From Smaragdicoccus niigatensis DSM 44881 = NBRC 103563 (GTDB lineage: Bacteria; Actinomycetota; Actinomycetes; Mycobacteriales; Mycobacteriaceae), in assembly GCF_000380645.1 (NCBI RefSeq), contig NZ_AQXZ01000018.1:372001-436000 (forward strand): DNA of 64,000 nt, in the 5' to 3' direction. The notes beneath the pieces are model-generated. The model made no database searches, was not told the origin of the DNA, and was given only the letters and a program-made list of their open reading frames with translations. The position numbers and the translations under genes were made by a program. Positions 60,327 through 64,000 of the stretch are shown here, in pieces; the stretch's first letter is position 1; each line of letters begins with the position of its first letter.

Positions 60327-61606
60327 CGACAACGACGCCCAAGCCCGTACCCATCTCCGCGGCAGGTAAAATTGCTGCCCTGGTCGCGCCCAGCTTCGGC
60401 GGTTGTCTGCCCCTCCGCATCCAAGCCTGGGACGGATCTGTGGTAGGTCCCGCCGTGGCGCCGTTGCTGACCATCCGCGACCGCCAGGCGCTGCGACGGC
60501 TGCTCTGGGCATCCCCGGAGCTCGCACTCGCCCAGGCCTATGTCCTCGGGGAGATCGACTGCGACAGCGACCTGCGTGCGAGTCTGCGCCTCATCCGCCG
60601 GGCCCGCGACACCTCGACCGGCAAACAAGGAGTGTCACCGGTCCAGATCGTCCGCGGTCTGGCCGCACTGGCCAGATGGCGCGTCATCGGACCACGCCCC
60701 GCCGCACCTGACAGCCAAGCAAACCTTCGCGGCCGCTTGCACAGCAAACGGCGTGATGCCGCCGCGATCGCCCACCACTACGACCTGTCTAACGAGTTCT
60801 ATGCGCTCATCCTCGACGAGTCGATGGCCTACTCCTGTGCATACTGGCGCTCGGACGCCCCTGGCTACACCCTGGCTGACGCACAAGCCGACAAATTCGA
60901 CCTCATCTGCGACAAGCTCGGACTACGCCCCGGCACTCGCCATCTCGATATCGGCTGCGGCTGGGGATCGCTGACCCTGCACGCCGCACAGCGCTACGGA
61001 GCAAAGGTCCTGGCGGTCACCTTGTCGGAACAGCAATACCAATATGTCGCCGCACAAGTGGCCAGGCGTGGACTTGGCGACCGTGTAGAGGTACGACGAC
61101 AGGACTACCGCGACATTCCGGGCGGCCAGTTCAACTCGATCACCGCGATCGAAATGGGCGAGCACGTCGGCGCCGGGAACTATCCGATGTTCACCAGCCG
61201 GATCGCGGAACTGCTCACACCCGGCGGACGGGTCCTCATCCAGCAGATGTCCCGGCGAAACAAGCCCGGCGGGGGCCCGTTCGTCGAAGCGTTCATCGCA
61301 CCGGACATGCACATGCGACCGGTCGGGGAGACCGTCGCCATGATCGAAGATGCCGGCCTCGAGGTGCGGGACGTCCACGCACTGCGCGAGCATTACGCAC
61401 GCACGGCAGATGCGTGGTACGACACGTTCAACACCAACTGGGACCAGGTCGTGGACTTGGTCGGGGAACAAGTTGCCCGCGTGTGGCGTCTCTACCTCAT
61501 CGGTGGATCACTCGCGTTCGCACAAGGCCGGATGGGTGTGGACCAGATTCTCGCGGTCAAGCCCGGCGGTACGGCTGCCCCCATCGCGCAATGGCGTCTG
61601 CGGTGA
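60323..61606 (+). CDS. Cyclopropane-fatty-acyl-phospholipid synthase (UfaA1-like)
   Basis: A 427-residue enzyme with an N-terminal CFA domain (LRIQAWDGSVVGP, LLWASPELALAQAYVLGEID) and a SAM methyltransferase domain: HHYDLSNEFYALILDESMAYSCAYW, then LDIGCGWGS (208-216) and the conserved EMGEHVG that holds catalytic residues. It adds a methylene or methyl group across double bonds of phospholipid acyl chains; mycobacterial UfaA1, beside sigK, is the nearest pattern, where related proteins take part in tuberculostearic acid-type methylation. ATG 60323 is chosen; a longer upstream frame is out of frame with the remnant gene. Confidence 0.92.
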   Translation: MTTTTPKPVPISAAGKIAALVAPSFGGCLPLRIQAWDGSVVGPAVAPLLTIRDRQALRRLLWASPELALAQAYVLGEIDCDSDLRASLRLIRRARDTSTGKQGVSPVQIVRGLAALARWRVIGPRPAAPDSQANLRGRLHSKRRDAAAIAHHYDLSNEFYALILDESMAYSCAYWRSDAPGYTLADAQADKFDLICDKLGLRPGTRHLDIGCGWGSLTLHAAQRYGAKVLAVTLSEQQYQYVAAQVARRGLGDRVEVRRQDYRDIPGGQFNSITAIEMGEHVGAGNYPMFTSRIAELLTPGGRVLIQQMSRRNKPGGGPFVEAFIAPDMHMRPVGETVAMIEDAGLEVRDVHALREHYARTADAWYDTFNTNWDQVVDLVGEQVARVWRLYLIGGSLAFAQGRMGVDQILAVKPGGTAAPIAQWRLR

Positions 61607-61647
61607 CCTCCAAGTCTCGCCGCTAGTTCTGCCGCGAGCGCGCTGGT

Positions 61648-61676
61648 CGTGGGGGTGCTCACCCCGACGATCGGGG
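61648..61676. terminator. Hairpins between convergent genes
   Basis: GGGGTG/CACCCC (inside a 10-bp stem with one mismatch, 61648-61669) and CCCCGA/TCGGGG (61662-61676) overlap, giving two alternative stems between the CFA synthase and the leftward membrane gene. Probably a bidirectional terminator. Confidence 0.5.
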
Positions 61677-61693
61677 AGAACGATCATATCCGG

Positions 61694-63004
61694 TCACCAA
61701 TGGGTCAGCAGGAGATGATTGATCAACAATGCGCCGACGGCCTGCGCGACGAGCCACCTGCGTGGTTTGGGTAGCAACGCGACGGCGAGCAGCAGCCATA
61801 CCGTGAACGAGAGCCAGATTCGCTCCGTTTCGGCTTTGGACAACGCACTCAGATCGGCGCCGAGGATCGCCACACCAGCGGCAATCGGCAGTAGTCCGGC
61901 GCCCTTCGGGCGTAGTCGGTGAAGGCCGCCCACCGCGCCCACACCGACCACGCACACCGTGGCGGCCAGGTTCGCCCACACCCAATAGCTGAACGGACGG
62001 CGGGTCGCGATGCCTTGGTAATAGCGTTCGACGACGAGATTCATCCCGTCTAACCACCAGAAGCCACTGCATGTAAACGCTGCCGCCACAGCTAGGGCAC
62101 CGACAACGGCCGGGACGATCGGTCGCCAGTTCCGGGTCGACCACAACACCGCGACGGCCGGAATGCCCATCAGGACCAACCCGTAGTTCAGATAAATCCC
62201 GAAGCCGAGCAGAACGCCAGCGCCCAGCCCGGCCACCAAGCGGCCAGAGGTAGCGGCAACTGCGAGTAGGGCGATTCCCCACGCAGTGACAGCCATGAAC
62301 CAACCATCCGCGGACGTACCTACCCAAATGGCGAGCGGCGAGAGTACGAGAAACGGCACAGCGGCGCGTGCCCACGACTCGTCACCGAGAGCGCGGAAGG
62401 TCACCAAGACAGCCATCACCGCTGTGCTGCCCGTGAGGACGACAAACACGCCGGCCCATGATGTACCGGACAAGCCCAGTCGGTCGAGGACGACAAACGT
62501 GAGGAAGGCGCCTGGTGGGTGACCCGATACGTGGGTTGTCCACGACTCCGGTTGGAAGTCGAGAATTCGGCTGCTGAACTCCCGCAGCGCTTCCCCCATG
62601 CTCGTGATACGCGGGATGTCGTGGAGGTATTCGTTCGGGTCGGCAAACGGCGCACCGAACCCGCGTTGCGACGAATCGACGAAAACAAGGCTCACCGTCC
62701 AGGCAAGGTAACCGGCCCAGGCGGCTGGCATTAGATGCCGCCACCGCAACCTCTGGGCGATATCCGGTCCCCACAGAACGACTGCAACCGCAAGAAGGAC
62801 TGCGGGAACCGTTCCCCAGCCGACATGCGGCAGCCAGTCGCCGAAGATAGGGGCAGCGTGGACGTAGTTCTTGTCGCGGAAGTGTTTGCCGCCGACGAGG
62901 CCAACTGCTGCCGCCGCCGCAACCAACCCCAATCCAAATGCGGCGAACAGGTAGTCCGCCCGCGTCCGGTTGCGGGGTGGTGCCTGGCTAGCTCCATCCG
63001 TCAT
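61694..63004 (-). CDS. Polytopic membrane protein, GT-C glycosyltransferase-like
   Basis: A 436-residue protein with about 10-11 membrane helices. The long loop after the third helix contains FADPNEYLHDIP and a second SGHPPGAFLTFVVLDRLG, placed like the acidic catalytic loop of GT-C enzymes that use polyprenyl-phosphate sugars. The evidence is topology and motif position, not a firm family match. ATG 63004 is close to the upstream gap of 184 bases shared with the methyltransferase. It may glycosylate an envelope lipid or glycan. Confidence 0.75.
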   Translation of the reverse strand: MTDGASQAPPRNRTRADYLFAAFGLGLVAAAAAVGLVGGKHFRDKNYVHAAPIFGDWLPHVGWGTVPAVLLAVAVVLWGPDIAQRLRWRHLMPAAWAGYLAWTVSLVFVDSSQRGFGAPFADPNEYLHDIPRITSMGEALREFSSRILDFQPESWTTHVSGHPPGAFLTFVVLDRLGLSGTSWAGVFVVLTGSTAVMAVLVTFRALGDESWARAAVPFLVLSPLAIWVGTSADGWFMAVTAWGIALLAVAATSGRLVAGLGAGVLLGFGIYLNYGLVLMGIPAVAVLWSTRNWRPIVPAVVGALAVAAAFTCSGFWWLDGMNLVVERYYQGIATRRPFSYWVWANLAATVCVVGVGAVGGLHRLRPKGAGLLPIAAGVAILGADLSALSKAETERIWLSFTVWLLLAVALLPKPRRWLVAQAVGALLINHLLLTHW

Positions 63005-63188
63005 GTTTCCGACGTTATAGGGCTCGCGAAGCCATTGACGCAGGTCATGGGACCCGCGCCGATGACGTCATGGTTTAGTCAGCGGATTGGAGGGGTCAAA
63101 CTTGGGCCGCCGGTCCTAACGTTCGGACCATGGGACAAGCAGTGCCGACTTTCACATTCGCACCTCGCGGCTCGTTAGTGAACGGGGC

Positions 63189-63833
63189 GTGACCGTGCAT
63201 CAGGTACAGACGATCGAGGTGTACGAGCGGGCGCTCAGCGGTGAACCGGTGTGGATACGGGGCGCGGACGGGTCGATGGATCGATTGCCGGTCGACGTGT
63301 GGAGCGGTCAGCTAATCGGCCCCTTCGACTCGTCAGTGCTGGGCTTGTGCACCGGTCCGACGATTGATCTGGGCTGCGGACCGGGCCGATTCGTCGCGTG
63401 GCTGAGTGCGCGGGGGACTCCGGCACTCGGTGTCGATTCGTCGCGGCTGGCCGTGAACCTTGCGCGGAACCGCGGGGGCACGGTCCTACACCGAGACCTC
63501 TTCGGGGAGTTGCCGGGTGATGGCCGCTGGCATCACGTGTTGTTGATGGACGGCAACATCGGTATAGGGGCCAACCCCTACCGGCTGCTGAACCGCGTCA
63601 GCGAGTTGCTCGGCCCCAACGGCACCGCAATGGTCGAGTTCGACTCACCCGGTGTGGCCTGCGGCGTCCGGGCGATTCGCCTCGAGACCAGTACCGTCGC
63701 GAGTCCGTGGTTTCCGTGGGCGCGCGCCGGACTCGACGCTGCCCGCGAGCTCGCAGCCAAGTCCGGCTTGAGCGTGGTCGATCAGTTGTCCGATTCCGGA
63801 CGACATCTTGCAGTTCTGGAGCGTGCAGCATGA
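63189..63833 (+). CDS. Class I SAM-dependent methyltransferase
   Basis: A 214-residue methyltransferase with motif I IDLGCGPGRFVAWL (about 58-71), ALGVDSS for the acidic strand and HHVLLMDGNIGIG for motif post-I. GTG 63189 is used; a second GTG two codons on is equally possible. It overlaps the next membrane gene by ATGA, and with the GT-C-like gene it resembles an actinobacterial sugar/lipid modification cluster with a molybdopterin oxidoreductase. The substrate is unknown. Confidence 0.87.
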   Translation: MTVHQVQTIEVYERALSGEPVWIRGADGSMDRLPVDVWSGQLIGPFDSSVLGLCTGPTIDLGCGPGRFVAWLSARGTPALGVDSSRLAVNLARNRGGTVLHRDLFGELPGDGRWHHVLLMDGNIGIGANPYRLLNRVSELLGPNGTAMVEFDSPGVACGVRAIRLETSTVASPWFPWARAGLDAARELAAKSGLSVVDQLSDSGRHLAVLERAA

Positions 63834-64000
63834 GTACTACAGTCCGGGGTCCCGCGATTGCTTCGCGCGTGGGGACGGTCCTAGGCATCGCCATTGCGGT
63901 GTGTTTCACCACGGGGCTGCTGTCGCATTGGATTCAGAATCCGCCGGGCTGGTTTTATTGGCCCGCGCATCCGGTGTGGCTGTACCGGGTCACCCAGGGC
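63830..64000 (+). CDS. N-terminal part of a membrane oxidoreductase gene (cut by window end)
   Basis: The first 57 residues: a basic N-terminus, a membrane helix (VGTVLGIAIAVCFTTGLLSHWI) and PPGWFYWPAHPVWLYRVTQG. This is the typical start of actinobacterial membrane-bound molybdopterin-dependent oxidoreductases whose first domain is cytochrome b561-like. The ATG overlaps the methyltransferase stop by ATGA. It runs off the window, so the rest cannot be seen. Confidence 0.75.
   Translation, partial: MSTTVRGPAIASRVGTVLGIAIAVCFTTGLLSHWIQNPPGWFYWPAHPVWLYRVTQG

Noticed and set aside
1-64000. tRNA, rRNA, CRISPR, insertion sequence, integrase or phage genes
   Set aside because: No cloverleaf-like blocks, regular short repeats, transposase motifs or terminal inverted repeats were found. 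A tRNA scan and an IS search would settle it.

Overview
The window looks like a stretch of chromosome (about 60-65% G+C) from a mycolic-acid-containing actinomycete of the Mycobacteriales (Rhodococcus, Gordonia, Nocardia or Mycobacterium relatives). The evidence is an MPT83-like fasciclin lipoprotein beside a sigK/rskA pair, two cyclopropane/mycolic acid synthase-type methyltransferases, a WS/DGAT acyltransferase, many FadD-type ligases, MpaB/Lcp-type (DUF2236) oxygenases, and frequent GTG starts with ATGA/GTGA gene overlaps. I cannot fix the genus. I saw no rRNA, tRNA, CRISPR array, insertion sequence or phage gene.

Layout. 0-7.6 kb: methyltransferase, GNAT, a large LuxR-type regulator, a fatty-acyl-CoA ligase, dodecin and an alpha/beta hydrolase. 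7.7-13.3 kb: a divergent oxygenase locus. DUF445 protein, TetR and DUF2236 are read leftward; a second DUF2236 and a frameshifted SDR are read rightward; near-identical ATTAGTACA-type operators sit between them. 13.4-16.4 kb: SDR, hypothetical, MarR and a hydrolase. 16.7-20.0 kb: a TetR with its own operator family (GTCCTAT/ATAGGAC), a third DUF2236 protein and a CrtI-like FAD oxidoreductase. 20.2-27.3 kb: a five-gene leftward catabolic operon (amidohydrolase, two alpha/beta hydrolases, aromatic-ring-type FAD monooxygenase, MFS transporter) under a TetR with three palindromic operators, one a perfect 31-bp palindrome; an SRPBCC gene shares the control region. 27.5-30.8 kb: a tightly coupled operon of a QsdR-like TetR, a very short PhaE-like protein, a class III-type PHA synthase, GNAT and hydrolase. 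31-34.2 kb: an MBL hydrolase and two divergent AraC regulators. 34.5-39.9 kb: a rightward operon of hydrolase, two tandem tautomerases, ligase, thiolase and SDR. 40.4-50.2 kb: a carboxylesterase, then a leftward alcohol/aldehyde/acid-activation operon (ligase, SCP2, ALDH, ADH, SnoaL) divergent from a PucR regulator; a WS/DGAT gene lies beyond, in front of which the operon's promoter block is duplicated. 50.5-54.3 kb: ABM protein, metal-dependent hydrolase, a VapBC-type toxin-antitoxin pair and several gene remnants. 54.3-64 kb: cell-envelope/redox region with a CmaA-like methyltransferase, sigK-rskA, a molybdopterin oxidoreductase with an internal Tat motif, the MPT83-like lipoprotein, a UfaA1-like CFA synthase, a GT-C-like membrane protein, a methyltransferase and a truncated membrane gene.

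How the genes work together. Most of the first 50 kb is a mosaic of small, locally regulated catabolic or lipid-modifying operons: each has its own TetR, AraC, MarR or PucR regulator, and the enzymes (hydrolases, acyl-CoA ligases, thiolase, SDRs, ADH/ALDH) would open, oxidise and activate hydrophobic substrates for beta-oxidation or storage (PHA, wax esters/triacylglycerol). The substrates cannot be read from the sequence. In the last 8 kb, four promoter-like elements of the form CCATCC-15 nt-(C/T)CGAAC precede sigK-rskA, the molybdopterin oxidoreductase, a small unknown gene and the MPT83-like gene, so these probably form a local SigK regulon.

Decayed or broken genes are frequent: a frameshifted SDR, a frameshifted HxlR regulator, a partial copy of the first methyltransferase, and C-terminal stubs of an acyl-CoA ligase, a CFA synthase, an alpha/beta hydrolase and possibly another HxlR protein. 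This is consistent with repeated local duplication and deletion.
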